A stretch of 64,000 bases of DNA from Spirosoma sp. KCTC 42546 (GCF_006965485.1 NZ_CP041360.1:6490501-6554500); one strand, 5' to 3'. Shown: positions 45,001 to 53,061, counted from the first letter of the stretch. Numbers and translations are program-made. Notes: generated from the letters alone by a model not told the origin.

Positions 45001-45449
45001 GGGGTAACGGTATTATCGGGCCCCTCACAGGCTCAACGTCGTTGGCATTGCGGTCGCCAATGGTAAAAGCGATTTCAGCAGATGGTAAGCAGGATATTTT
45101 CCAGTACGATATTCCAACGCTGGGCCCAGCGGCTATCGGTACCAAATCGGGTAGTTTTCTGGAATTTAACGACATTGACTTAACTGGTATTCAGGCGCTT
45201 ACACCTTCCGTATTTGCCTCAAATGATCAGGTTGCTGGCGGTAAACTCGAAGCAAGACTTGACTCCCCTACGGGCACGTTACTAGGCGAAGCCGATGTAA
45301 AACAAGGAACAGCGGGCCAGGTTAAACTTCCCTTCCGGCAGCCGGTTCAGGGAGTACATAAACTATACCTCGTATTTGTAAACCCAAGTGCCGGCCCAAA
45401 AGCACTGTTTGCGGTCGATAAAGTACAGTTCAGCACGCAGGGTATGTAA
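42018..45449 (+). CDS. Multidomain ThuA / PQQ-type sugar dehydrogenase / PKD / cytochrome c protein
   Basis: 1143 residues with a signal peptide (about 1-31). Domains in order: ThuA (about 50-265, VLVFSRTKGFRHASIPVGKM, GGGFVGIHAAADTEYDWPWY); glucose/sorbosone dehydrogenase propeller (about 285-725, VYYSPSTGKTVADTAQHLSR, RDGCCHTGGSIAWD, GNRNPYRISVDQRTGFLYWG); PKD (about 735-815, DSKGSMDYDGDALKYEWSFG); cytochrome c (C891-K-A-C894-H895); and a C-terminal CBM6-like domain (about 985-1143). The layout suggests a secreted enzyme that oxidises sugars and hands electrons to its own haem. It is flanked by its own promoter and terminator, so it is monocistronic. Confidence 0.9.
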   Translation: MKNLRLHSQALLLMGVLATAVSTPTNTVWAQTTAKRTASKPAMASADNPMALNRVLVFSRTKGFRHASIPVGKMAIMKLGQENGFGVDTTEDATKINEANLKRYSAVIFLSTTGNILDDVQQAAFERYIQAGGGFVGIHAAADTEYDWPWYNQLVGAYFLNHPKQQNAEIDIIDKSHPSTKMLPDVWKRWDEWYSYKSIQPDLKVLGKLDEKTYEGGKNGDNHPFIWHHDFDGGKAFYTGGGHTDESYSDPLFLQHILGGIKSVMATSLKFGQAKTQPFPEENRFEQQVLIQGMDEPTELVVLDNGKVLYTQRKGELTVYDPKKKSKKVVANFPVFSKFEYGLMGLNIDPNFKQNKWIYVYYSPSTGKTVADTAQHLSRFVYDDVKDTVLLNTEKVLLTIPVKRDGCCHTGGSIAWDRKGNLYLSAGDDTNPFNSDGYAPIDERAGRGGWDARLTSSNTNDLRGKIMRIHPEADGTYTIPEGNLFPKGTPKTRPEIYVMGNRNPYRISVDQRTGFLYWGEVGPDAGNNSTKYGPRGHDEMNQARKAGYFGWPLFVADNRPYNQRTFADSTTGPLFDPMKPINNSPHNTGLTELPPAQKAFIYYPYAESPEFGEIVGKGGRNAMGGPVYYYDDYPETAVKFPRHFDGKFFAYDWIRDWIHPVTMKENGDFVKMENFMPSTKFSHIIDMQFANDGSLYTIEYGQKWFGANADARLSRITYNAGNRKPVAVASSNKTVGAAPLVVKFDSKGSMDYDGDALKYEWSFGNGAPKQMTANPTVTFSKPGTYPATLKVTDAAGNVATKSMEIKVGNDEPKVEVAVAGNKTFYFADKPVKYAVKVVDKEDGTLQKGINADDVTMTIDYLEGFDKTMLAQGHQANLGTSTGKRLMELSDCKACHAIDQKSIGPAYIEVARKYKGAQVEGKLARKIISGGGGVWGEQAMSAHPQLKESEATDMVRYILSLADEKKANRQPIAGDYVPAQQKKDGSYILTASYTDRGNGIIGPLTGSTSLALRSPMVKAISADGKQDIFQYDIPTLGPAAIGTKSGSFLEFNDIDLTGIQALTPSVFASNDQVAGGKLEARLDSPTGTLLGEADVKQGTAGQVKLPFRQPVQGVHKLYLVFVNPSAGPKALFAVDKVQFSTQGM

Positions 45450-45473
45450 ATTGTGTATGCTTGATAGATAGAT

Positions 45474-45507
45474 AAAAAGCCCCAGCCGAAATCGGCTGGG
45501 GCTTTTT
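45474..45507 (+). terminator. Rho-independent terminator after the ThuA fusion gene
   Basis: AAAAAGCCCCAGCCGA (45474-45489), AA loop, TCGGCTGGGGCTTTTT (45492-45507). The stem is symmetrical, so it can act on both strands. Confidence 0.9.
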
Positions 45508-45565
45508 ATTGTCGAAAGTCCAAGAAAATAGCCGTATTTTTATACACAAAAGCGACTCCACTCTT

Positions 45566-47203
45566 ATGCGATTTTACTGTCTGGTTTTACTTCTCAGCGT
45601 TAGTTTACTCAACCGTCCCGCATCTGCGCAAACGCTCACCTCATCCAACCTGCCTATTTTGATCATTAATACGAACGGGCAAACTATTCTGGACGAACCA
45701 AAGATTGTAGCCAGTCTTCAGATTATTGATAATGGCCTTGGTAAACGAAATAACGTGACCGACAAACCAGCATTCATCAGTAAGATTGGTATTGAAACGC
45801 GGGGAGCTACGTCGCAACAGTTGTTTCCTAAAAAGCCATACGGGATTGAATTGCGTGATACATCGGGGCTGAACTCAGTAAACGCGTCCATCCTGGGCAT
45901 GCCCTCCGAATCAGATTGGGTTCTCAATGCCACCTATAACGACAAAACGCTGATTCGGGAAACGCTCACCTACGATCTGAATCGGCAACTCACTAAGTAC
46001 TACACTCCTCGTTATCGCTACTGTGAGGTAATCCTGAACGGTAGCTACAACGGCATTTACATTCTGTTCGAGAAAATAAAGCGTGACAAAAACCGCGTTG
46101 ACGTTTCCAATATCAAGAAAACCGATGTATCTGGCGATGCATTGACGGGTGGCTATATTTTCAAAATCGATAAAACAGAAGGCTCTGCTTCACGTACCTG
46201 GAATTCGCCCTACAAAAGCAGTGGAAAAACAATTCCGATTCAGATTGACCGACCCAAGATAGAAGACCTCGCCGAGGAGCAATTCCAGTATGCTAAAAAA
46301 TTCGTAACAGATTTTGAGAATACACTTGCCGGGCCTCAGTACCAGGATTCCACGGCTGGTTATCGAAAATACATTAACGACGATTCTTTTGTAGACTACT
46401 TGTTGCTGACTGAAGTTTGTAAAAATGTGGATGGCTACCGACTTAGCTCGTTTTTCTACAAAGACAAGGATTCAAAGGGAGGCAAGTTAGTAATGGGTCC
46501 CATCTGGGATTATAACCTAACCTACGGCAATGCGAACTATTGCAACGGCAATTCGTATCAGGACTGGGCCTATAATTTCAACCGCGTCTGCTCGGACGAT
46601 GGGTATCAGATACCCTTCTGGTGGGATCGTCTCCTCACCGACCGTCGATTTGCCAATAATGTGCGTATCAAATACCAGGCGCTTCGCAAGACAGTTCTGA
46701 AAACGGAGCGAATTCAAGCTTACGTCGATTCAGTAGCAAACGTGCTCACCGAAGCCCGCACCCGAAATTTCCAGCGCTGGCCGGTTATCGGTGTGTACGT
46801 CTGGCCAAATGGCTACGTAGGGCAAACCTACCAGCAGGAGGTCGACTATTTGAAAACGTGGGTTAAAAATCGTCTGGAGTGGATGGACACCGCCATTATA
46901 CCTTTCGGCTCCGAAATCCTGGCCACCGAACCAACCGATCCGTTTAAACTGACTATTAGCCCAAATCCGTCATCGGGAGGTGACATCCTGGTACAATACC
47001 AATTACAACAACGCGCCAACGTTCGCCTAACCATAACTGATGCCACCGGACGAGCTGTGCATGCACTCGCCTGGCCAAACCAATCAGCAGGCGACCATCA
47101 GGAACTACTACCAGCCCGTTCGTTACCTAGCGCGTCGGGCGTATATTACCTCCAATTGGATGCGGATGGGAAACCCGTTAGCCGCAAGATCATACGATTT
47201 TAA
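45566..47203 (+). CDS. CotH-kinase-family protein with T9SS type A tail
   Basis: 545 residues from the ATG at 45566, which is followed by a signal peptide (FYCLVLLLSVSLLNRPASAQ). A longer frame to 45509 lacks signal character. CotH landmarks: KIGIETRGATSQQLFPKKPY, WVLNATYNDKTLIRETL, YCEVILNGSYNGIYILFEKI, KRDKNRVDV and GPIWDYNLTYGNANY. CotH proteins are atypical protein kinases of the spore coat in Bacillus; the role in Bacteroidota is unknown. The last 80 residues are a type IX sorting domain (LTISPNPSSGGDILVQY, then GVYYLQLDADGKPVSRKIIRF shortened). Confidence 0.9.
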   Translation: MRFYCLVLLLSVSLLNRPASAQTLTSSNLPILIINTNGQTILDEPKIVASLQIIDNGLGKRNNVTDKPAFISKIGIETRGATSQQLFPKKPYGIELRDTSGLNSVNASILGMPSESDWVLNATYNDKTLIRETLTYDLNRQLTKYYTPRYRYCEVILNGSYNGIYILFEKIKRDKNRVDVSNIKKTDVSGDALTGGYIFKIDKTEGSASRTWNSPYKSSGKTIPIQIDRPKIEDLAEEQFQYAKKFVTDFENTLAGPQYQDSTAGYRKYINDDSFVDYLLLTEVCKNVDGYRLSSFFYKDKDSKGGKLVMGPIWDYNLTYGNANYCNGNSYQDWAYNFNRVCSDDGYQIPFWWDRLLTDRRFANNVRIKYQALRKTVLKTERIQAYVDSVANVLTEARTRNFQRWPVIGVYVWPNGYVGQTYQQEVDYLKTWVKNRLEWMDTAIIPFGSEILATEPTDPFKLTISPNPSSGGDILVQYQLQQRANVRLTITDATGRAVHALAWPNQSAGDHQELLPARSLPSASGVYYLQLDADGKPVSRKIIRF

Positions 47204-47255
47204 GGACGAAATCTACCTTATCTTTACCGGCTCGTAGTCAACTCGACCCGTTTCC

Positions 47256-48125
47256 ATGAAAGTAGCCGGATTCAGCTTTATCCGAAATGCCATTCAGTTC
47301 GATTACCCCATTGTAGAGGCTATTACATCAGTCTTGCCACTTTGTGATGAGTTTGTGATTGCCGTTGGCGATTCGGACGACGACACGCTGGGGTTAATTA
47401 AGGCCATTCCGTCTGATAAAATCCGAATTATACGTTCGACCTGGGATGATAACGCCAAAGCGGGTGGACGAGTCTTAGCCCTAGAAACCGACAAAGCTCT
47501 GGCGGCAATTTCACCAGACGCCGACTGGGCGTTTTATATTCAGGGAGATGAAGTATTGCATGAGCAATATATTCCGGTTGTGAAGGAAGCCATGCAGCAG
47601 TATTTAACCGACAAAAACGTTGACGGTTTACTGTTCAAGTACCTGCATTTTTACGGTTCATACAGCTACATCGGCGACTCCCGGCGGTGGTATCGGCGAG
47701 AAATTCGGGTGATTCGCAATACAGGGAATGTGGTTTCTTACAAAGATGCGCAGGGATTTCGGACAAAGGATAATCGTAAGTTGAAGGTCAAATTGATAGA
47801 TGCCTACATCTACCATTACGGCTGGGTAAAGCCTCCCGAAACGCAGAAAAAACGGCTTCGAAACGCCAATCATTTCTGGAACAGCAGCGAAACCATTGCC
47901 CAGGCCAATGCCGGTGTCGACACATTTGAGTACAGCCACATCGACTCACTGGCCCACTTCACGGGTACGCACCCTGCCGTTATGCAAGCCCGCGTTGATC
48001 GGCTCAACTGGCCATTCACCTTCGATACCAGCCAGAAACGCTACTCGCCAAGAGTCCGGTTTCTAACATTCATCGAAAAGCTAATCGGCTGGCGGATTGG
48101 AGAATACAGGAATTACAAACTATAA
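47256..48125 (+). CDS. Glycosyltransferase family 2-like protein
   Basis: 289 residues, cytoplasmic. The GT-A nucleotide-binding region is seen in FIRNAIQFDYPIVEAITSVL and CDEFVIAVGDSDDDTLGLIK. A DxD-like acidic site follows in WAFYIQGDEVLHEQYIPVVK. A conserved SRRWYRREIRVIRN segment follows, then a basic C-terminus. Members transfer sugars to envelope glycans; donor and acceptor are unknown. It is 52 bp downstream of the CotH gene on the same strand and ends in a foldback shared with the convergent isomerase gene. Confidence 0.82.
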   Translation: MKVAGFSFIRNAIQFDYPIVEAITSVLPLCDEFVIAVGDSDDDTLGLIKAIPSDKIRIIRSTWDDNAKAGGRVLALETDKALAAISPDADWAFYIQGDEVLHEQYIPVVKEAMQQYLTDKNVDGLLFKYLHFYGSYSYIGDSRRWYRREIRVIRNTGNVVSYKDAQGFRTKDNRKLKVKLIDAYIYHYGWVKPPETQKKRLRNANHFWNSSETIAQANAGVDTFEYSHIDSLAHFTGTHPAVMQARVDRLNWPFTFDTSQKRYSPRVRFLTFIEKLIGWRIGEYRNYKL

Positions 48126-48212
48126 AAGGAGTAAAGGGGAGAGGGAGTAAAGGAAATGCAGTATTAATCCCTTTACTCCCTCTCCTCCTTCCTCCCCCTA
48201 CTCCCTCTTTTT
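48126..48212. repeat. AGTAAAGGGGAG-word foldback between convergent genes
   Basis: The core GGAGAGGGAGTAAAGG (48138-48153) pairs perfectly with 48170-48185. The outer right arm (48186-48210) is longer and pyrimidine-rich. The element touches both stop codons (TAA ending 48125, TAA starting 48213 on the minus strand). Confidence 0.7.
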
Positions 48213-49092
48213 AAACATCACACAAAACCACCGCTTCTTTCAGGCTTGTTAGTGGATCACGTTTGGGAATGAACTCCTGGGCGACAAAGCCTTTGAAACC
48301 CGTGTCGACAATGGCTTTCATAATGGCTGGGTAATAGAGTTCCTGGGTTTCGTCGATTTCATTCCGCCCCGGATTGCCGCCTGTATGGTAGTGGCCAAAG
48401 TATTTATTATCGGCACGGATCGTACGGATAATGTCGCCCTCCATGATCTGCATGTGATAGATATCGTACAGCAGTTTGAAGTTATCAGAGCCTACTTTTT
48501 TGCAAAGCTCTACACCCCAGGCGGAGTGATCGCACATGTAATCTTTATGATCTACTTTGCTGTTGAGCAGTTCCATAATCATCGTGATACCGTACTTTTC
48601 GGCACTAGGCATCAGGCGTTTTAGGCCAACCGCACAATTTTCCATGCCCTGCTCGTTGCTCATGCCCCGGCGGTTACCCGAAAAACAGATAACTTGCGTC
48701 AGGCCCGCTTCTTTCATTTTCGGAAAGATAGCCTCGTAACTGGCAACCAGTTCGTCGTGAAACTTCGGGTCGTTAAACCCATCAGGAATACCTTTCCCGG
48801 CACCCTGGGCCATCGAACAGGTCAGGCCATATTTTTTCAGGGTAGGCCACTCGGCTGGACCGGTCAAGTCAATGCCTGTGATACCCATGTCCTTAGCAGC
48901 TTTGCATAGGTCATCCAGCGAAATTTTACTGTAACACCACCGGCAAACCGCGTGATTGATACGTCCTTTTAATAGTGAGGCAGCTTGTTCAGATTGAGTC
49001 ATAGAGCTGGCAAAGGAATTAGTCAGAGCAGGGAGTGCCAATGCACTGCCTGTTAACGTTTTAAGGGCCGTTCGGCGGGAGGATGATTTCAT
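48211..49092 (-). CDS. Hydroxypyruvate isomerase-like sugar isomerase, Tat-exported
   Basis: 293 residues from the ATG at 49092, followed by a twin-arginine-like signal (SSRRTALKTLTGSALALPAL). The TIM-barrel of the xylose isomerase-like superfamily shows metal ligands in EKYGITMIMELLNSKVDHKD, FKLLYDIYHMQIMEGD and YFGHYHTGGNPGRNEIDE, with the last Glu in GFVAQEFIPKRD. That pattern is the Hyi/hydroxypyruvate isomerase branch. It is transcribed after the DUF1080 hydrolase on the same strand. Export and neighbour point to handling of oxidised sugars outside the cytoplasm. Confidence 0.88.
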   Translation of the reverse strand: MKSSSRRTALKTLTGSALALPALTNSFASSMTQSEQAASLLKGRINHAVCRWCYSKISLDDLCKAAKDMGITGIDLTGPAEWPTLKKYGLTCSMAQGAGKGIPDGFNDPKFHDELVASYEAIFPKMKEAGLTQVICFSGNRRGMSNEQGMENCAVGLKRLMPSAEKYGITMIMELLNSKVDHKDYMCDHSAWGVELCKKVGSDNFKLLYDIYHMQIMEGDIIRTIRADNKYFGHYHTGGNPGRNEIDETQELYYPAIMKAIVDTGFKGFVAQEFIPKRDPLTSLKEAVVLCDV

Positions 49093-49108
49093 ACAATTTT
49101 GACTAACA

Positions 49109-49184
49109 GAACGATGGAATGAGTGAATGATAGAGCAATGAACCGACAATCGTATTCGATCATTCACTCAGTCTATCACTCAAA
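49109..49184. repeat. GAGTGAATGA-word foldback
   Basis: Arms 49109-49140 and 49151-49181; the core TGAGTGAATGAT (49120-49131) pairs perfectly with 49159-49170. In gene direction it begins 4 bp after the DUF1080 stop codon (49186) with TTTTGAGTGATAGACTGAGT. Confidence 0.65.
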
Positions 49185-49185
49185 A

Positions 49186-49953
49186 TTATAACTCACGAAT
49201 CCGAATATTACGATACCAGACTTTGTTGCCGTGATCTTGCAGGGCAATGTGCCCAGTCGAATATTTACCAAAGCCTTCCCACCCCTTAAATTTACTCTCG
49301 GATACCATTTTATCCCATTCGGGTCCGCTGGTTGGATACTCGGCTGTCTTCTTGCCATTCAGGTATTGCTCCGCTTTACCGTCTTTGATAACCAAACGGG
49401 CTTTGTTCCATTCACCAGCGGGTTTGGCGGCTCCCAGGTTAACCGGCTTTTGTAAATCATATAGCGCGCCAGCTGTCCGGTTATTATCCCGACCTTGCTT
49501 TGCATCGGGATGCCGCTCATTGTCAAGAACCTGCATTTCGGGGCCCGTCTGATAAGTCGCCTTGTATTTAGGATCTTCGTGGACGTGATAGATAATACCG
49601 CTATTGCCACCTTCCGCAATTTTCCACTCCAGTTCCAGCTCAAAATCACCGTACTCTTTATCCGTTACCAGATCACCTGCCCCACCGGCTGTCAGGTGGA
49701 TGGCACCATCATTAACGGTCCATTTTTCTGGAATGGGTTGTCCCGCTTTTAAATAGGTATGCCAACCCGTTAATGTTTTGCCATCGAACAAGGTCTCCCA
49801 TTTCCCTTTTTTCGGCATAAGCTCATGCAATTGTGTAGCAGGAGTGTTACCGGGATTGTCAGATGCCAGTGTAAAATTGTAAGTACAGGTCATAGCCAGT
49901 GCCAAAAGACCAACAGTCAGGGGTTTGCTGACCGTAACATGCGCATTGTTCAT
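49186..49953 (-). CDS. DUF1080 (3-keto-disaccharide hydrolase) family protein
   Basis: 255 residues with an N-terminal signal peptide (about 8-32, LTVGLLALAMTCTYNFTLAS). The PF06439 fold, a concanavalin-like jelly roll, is clear from WETLFDGKTLTGWHTYL, FELELEWKIAEGGNSGIIYH and AGEWNKARLVIKDGKAEQYL. Several members hydrolyse 3-keto-glycosides produced by Gfo/Idh/MocA-type or FAD-type oxidation. It is the first gene of a two-gene minus-strand unit with a sugar isomerase. The oxidoreductases at 32-35 kb are plausible functional partners. Confidence 0.92.
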   Translation of the reverse strand: MNNAHVTVSKPLTVGLLALAMTCTYNFTLASDNPGNTPATQLHELMPKKGKWETLFDGKTLTGWHTYLKAGQPIPEKWTVNDGAIHLTAGGAGDLVTDKEYGDFELELEWKIAEGGNSGIIYHVHEDPKYKATYQTGPEMQVLDNERHPDAKQGRDNNRTAGALYDLQKPVNLGAAKPAGEWNKARLVIKDGKAEQYLNGKKTAEYPTSGPEWDKMVSESKFKGWEGFGKYSTGHIALQDHGNKVWYRNIRIREL

Positions 49954-50027
49954 AGTTGAGAAACGTTTGGATTTTGCCGGGGCAATAGTACTAAAAAAAA
50001 GTACATATCGAGCGTTTACTAAATATT

Positions 50028-50035
50028 TACGTTTG
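50028..50035 (+). promoter_or_regulatory. Candidate Bacteroidota -7 element for the MoeB-like gene
   Basis: TACGTTTG matches TAnnTTTG and would give a leader of about 75-80 nt to the ATG at 50119. A -33 TTTG is not evident. Confidence 0.35.
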
Positions 50036-50118
50036 ATCTTAGTTTAACGCAATTTTAGTGATGAAAAATCTGTTTGTTTATAGCGCTATAACCTCACCCA
50101 ACTCAATCAACTAAGTTT

Positions 50119-51258
50119 ATGGAAGCAACAACGCTGGTACCTTCCGAAAAGCAACGCTATCAGAAGCACCTGAATCTCCCTGAAATTGGCTCTGTAGGCC
50201 AATTAAGGCTCAAAAACGCCCGTGTACTGGTTGTGGGCGCAGGTGGGCTGGGGTGCCCGGTATTGCTTTATCTGACAGCCGCTGGCGTTGGTACCATTGG
50301 CGTTATTGACCCCGATGTTGTTGATCTAAGCAATCTGCAACGTCAGGTACTTTATACAACCGATGAGATTGGCAAACCCAAGGCAAAAATCGCTGTTAAT
50401 CACTTAAACCGGCTCAACTCCGATATCACCTTCGATACCTACACCATGTCGCTGGATATTAGCAACGCCCGCGCCATCATCGAAGCTTACGATATTGTCG
50501 TTGACTGCACCGACAATTTTAAGGTACGCTATTTAGTGAATGACATATGTGTCACGTTGGGAAAACCGTTTGTGTACGGTGCCATTCATCGTTTTGAAGG
50601 TCAGGTAGCAGTGCTGAACGCCGATCTCGGCGACGGCCGACGCGGCCCAACCTATCGGTGCCTGTTCCCTGAATATCCGAATGAAATTGAAATTCCGAAT
50701 TGTAACGATACCGGCGTATTAGGCGTACTACCTGGCGTTATTGGTACCTATCAGGCCAATGAAGTCATCAAGCTCATTACAGGCATTGGCCAGTCGCTAA
50801 ATGAACACCTGCTGATGGTTGATCTATTAACGATGGTCCAGCAGAAAATCAAAAACAAACGTCGGGCTGATGCCCTCGAACTTGCTAAACAAGGTTTAGC
50901 AGCAGCAGGATTGCGTCCTACACTCAGCGAATCAGGCCCACAGAAAATGTCGGTTCAGGAATTAGCAGAACGAATGGCGCTGGGTAACGATATTTTCCTG
51001 CTGGATGTTCGCGAACGGCCAGAATATGACCTATGCCACCTTGAAGGTGCGGTGTTGATTCCTGTCGGTATGATTCCGAACAACCGGAAGCGTATTCCAA
51101 CCGATCGGCCGGTGGTTATTTATTGCCATCATGGTATCCGCTCAGCCAACGTGGCGCAGTATCTGTATGCACAGGGCGGCCTGACCAATCTGTATAACCT
51201 CGACGGTGGTATTAACGCCTGGGCACGCGACATTGAACCTGAAATGGCCATCTATTAG
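50119..51258 (+). CDS. moeB: MoeB/ThiF-type adenylyltransferase fused to rhodanese domain
   Basis: 379 residues. The E1-like domain (about 8-250) has the Rossmann loop VVGAGGLGCPVLLYL, the DxxxDCTDNF motif and the Arg-finger segment QRYQKHLNLPEIG. The rhodanese domain (about 275-379) carries VIYCHHGIRSANVAQYL, with the active-site cysteine before HHGIR. It activates the C-terminal glycine of a MoaD- or ThiS-like carrier and may supply sulfur. Compared with E. coli MoeB, the zinc-binding cysteines are missing (TYRCLFP instead of CYRC, and no second CxxC). Confidence 0.9.
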   Translation: MEATTLVPSEKQRYQKHLNLPEIGSVGQLRLKNARVLVVGAGGLGCPVLLYLTAAGVGTIGVIDPDVVDLSNLQRQVLYTTDEIGKPKAKIAVNHLNRLNSDITFDTYTMSLDISNARAIIEAYDIVVDCTDNFKVRYLVNDICVTLGKPFVYGAIHRFEGQVAVLNADLGDGRRGPTYRCLFPEYPNEIEIPNCNDTGVLGVLPGVIGTYQANEVIKLITGIGQSLNEHLLMVDLLTMVQQKIKNKRRADALELAKQGLAAAGLRPTLSESGPQKMSVQELAERMALGNDIFLLDVRERPEYDLCHLEGAVLIPVGMIPNNRKRIPTDRPVVIYCHHGIRSANVAQYLYAQGGLTNLYNLDGGINAWARDIEPEMAIY

Positions 51259-51292
51259 CTTATAACGCAAAGCTGTTACATCCATATCAACG

Positions 51293-51323
51293 AAACTCCG
51301 TTACTTTGTAGCGGAGTTTTTTT
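51293..51323 (+). terminator. Rho-independent terminator after the MoeB-like gene
   Basis: AAACTCCG (51293-51300) pairs with CGGAGTTT (51312-51319), with an inner TAC/GTA pair, followed by TTTT. Confidence 0.85.
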
Positions 51324-51408
51324 GTTAACGCTGCCCAAAGGCTGCAATTTTTAGTACTCTCAGCGCGGCTTTCCATCGGAACGCCGAACCGACCGCATTA
51401 CACGCTAT

Positions 51409-52461
51409 ATGAATATCAAGAATATTCTCAAATACCTTGTTTCCCTATCTATTGCCGGGGGATTACTTTGGTTTACATTTCAGCAAAGCCACCTTGATGC
51501 TGCCGGTTTGTGGCAAAAAATCAAAGCCGCCGATTATAGATGGGTGCTACTGTCGGCCGTTTTTACAATTATCGCCCACTGGAGTCGGGCCGAACGCTGG
51601 CGTATACTACTGGAACCTGTTGTTCCACAACGGCCTACTTCGCTCGATACAACGGTTAGCGTTCTAACCGGTTATCTGGCTAATATGGCCTTGCCCCGAG
51701 CTGGTGAATTTGTTCGCTGTGGTACACTTTACCGCCTGTCAGGCGTACCCGTCAATGTCAGTTTCGGTGCTGTAGTAGCCGAACGACTCTTCGATTTACT
51801 TATGCTGGTGTTGCTTCTGGCGGCCACATTCATACTGGAGTTTGATCGTATCAGTCAATTCTTTCTGGACTTTTTAGGCGGCAAGATGCCCAAAGGCTCC
51901 AGTGGCTCAGGGGTATTAGTACTGGTAGGCGCTGTACTGCTAGGGCTAGCGCTATTGAGTTGGTTTCTATTCAATCGTTACCGTGAAGCATTAGGTCGCC
52001 ATCCATTGTATCAAAAGGTCAGCGGCTTTCTAAAAGGGCTACTGGATGGACTGCTTAGCGTTCGAAAAATATACAGACCAGGGGCATTTGTGTTTCACAC
52101 GCTGCTTATCTGGACAATGTATTACCTGATGTCGTATACCTTGTTTTTTGCTATGCCCGCTACGGAAAACCTCGGCCCACTGGCTGGACTAACGATTCTA
52201 ATGGTTGGCACATTGGGTATGGCAGCTCCTACGCCGGGCGGTATCGGTTCGTTTCACTTGCTGGTTGGGCAGGTCGCGTTGCTGTATGGTCTTACCAGCC
52301 AGGATGGGCAGATTCTGGCCACATTCATTCACGGTGTTTCTACAATTATGATTATCATTCTGGGAATTCTGGCTTTACTATTCGTGCTGCTCCGGCGCAA
52401 TAAGACAACCAATTTACCCGATGTACTGGACGATCCTAAAGCCGTAAAACTGGAACCGTAA
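51409..52461 (+). CDS. Lysylphosphatidylglycerol synthase-type flippase-like membrane protein (UPF0104)
   Basis: 350 residues with about eight membrane helices. The family signature is visible in SRAERWRILLEP, SVLTGYLANMALPRAGEFVR and the late motif AAPTPGGIGSFHLLVGQVAL. It lacks the cytoplasmic aminoacyl-transferase domain of full MprF, so it matches the stand-alone transmembrane family. A lipid-transport role is assumed for the family. A toxin-antitoxin pair follows 29 bp downstream. Confidence 0.88.
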   Translation: MNIKNILKYLVSLSIAGGLLWFTFQQSHLDAAGLWQKIKAADYRWVLLSAVFTIIAHWSRAERWRILLEPVVPQRPTSLDTTVSVLTGYLANMALPRAGEFVRCGTLYRLSGVPVNVSFGAVVAERLFDLLMLVLLLAATFILEFDRISQFFLDFLGGKMPKGSSGSGVLVLVGAVLLGLALLSWFLFNRYREALGRHPLYQKVSGFLKGLLDGLLSVRKIYRPGAFVFHTLLIWTMYYLMSYTLFFAMPATENLGPLAGLTILMVGTLGMAAPTPGGIGSFHLLVGQVALLYGLTSQDGQILATFIHGVSTIMIIILGILALLFVLLRRNKTTNLPDVLDDPKAVKLEP

Positions 52462-52466
52462 TCACG

Positions 52467-52474
52467 TATATTTG
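52467..52474 (+). promoter_or_regulatory. Candidate Bacteroidota -7 element for the toxin-antitoxin pair
   Basis: TATATTTG matches TAnnTTTG and sits just after the flippase stop, 17 bp before the antitoxin ATG. A -33 element is unclear. Confidence 0.4.
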
Positions 52475-52490
52475 TAAAAACAGAACAGCT

Positions 52491-52742
52491 ATGAGCGTCG
52501 CTGAAGAATTACATAAAACGATAGACGAACTTTCTGAAGAGCAGCAGCAGGAATTACTGGAAACGGTTCGTCAATTTCTACAGGAACAATCGGTGGTTAA
52601 AGAAGATAATTCTACTTATCAGACATTGCTCAAAGAGCTATTGACAAAGCGGTATGAACAATACAAAGCCCATCCTGAAACGGGTATTTCAGCAGAGGAT
52701 GCCTCTCAACGTATCCGCCTAAAGTATGGATGGTCCAAATAA
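52491..52742 (+). CDS. Antitoxin of an addiction module (CHP02574-like)
   Basis: 83 residues, acidic and helical. The N-terminal phrase ELHKTIDELSEEQQQELLET fits the short addiction-module component family that pairs with RelE/ParE toxins. A C-terminal helix (ISAEDASQRIRLKYGW) would cover the toxin. It has no recognisable DNA-binding domain. It overlaps the next frame by 17 bp, the usual antitoxin-first order. Confidence 0.8.
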   Translation: MSVAEELHKTIDELSEEQQQELLETVRQFLQEQSVVKEDNSTYQTLLKELLTKRYEQYKAHPETGISAEDASQRIRLKYGWSK

Positions 52743-53052
52743 ATTTTCAGTTGTGTTAACTGAACAAGCCGACTTTGACCGTGACCGAATTATTGATGAA
52801 TTAATCGCTCGTAAACCTACCCTAGGGCTTCAATGGCTGGATGCTTACGAGTATACGGAGTCTCTACTTGCCAATAATCCCTACATATATCAGGAGCATT
52901 TTCTGTTTGTCAGGAGAGCACATTTGCGAAAATTTCCTTACACAATTTACTATGTGATCGATGAAATTAACGCCATCATTTTAATAACGGCAGTCCTTCA
53001 TCAGAAACAAGACCCTGCCATCATTCTTGAGCGGCTCAATATTGAGTTTTGA
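52726..53052 (+). CDS. RelE/ParE-type toxin
   Basis: 108 residues. The RelE/ParE fold is suggested by FSVVLTEQADFDRDRIIDEL, then RRAHLRKFPYTIYYVIDEIN and the closing strand IILITAVLHQKQDP. RelE members cut mRNA on the ribosome and ParE members poison gyrase; which applies is not visible here. Its start overlaps the antitoxin by 17 bp. The gene ends 9 bp before the rfaE2 start, so read-through into a housekeeping gene is likely. Confidence 0.85.
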   Translation: MDGPNKFSVVLTEQADFDRDRIIDELIARKPTLGLQWLDAYEYTESLLANNPYIYQEHFLFVRRAHLRKFPYTIYYVIDEINAIILITAVLHQKQDPAIILERLNIEF

Positions 53053-53061
53053 TTGCATTAC

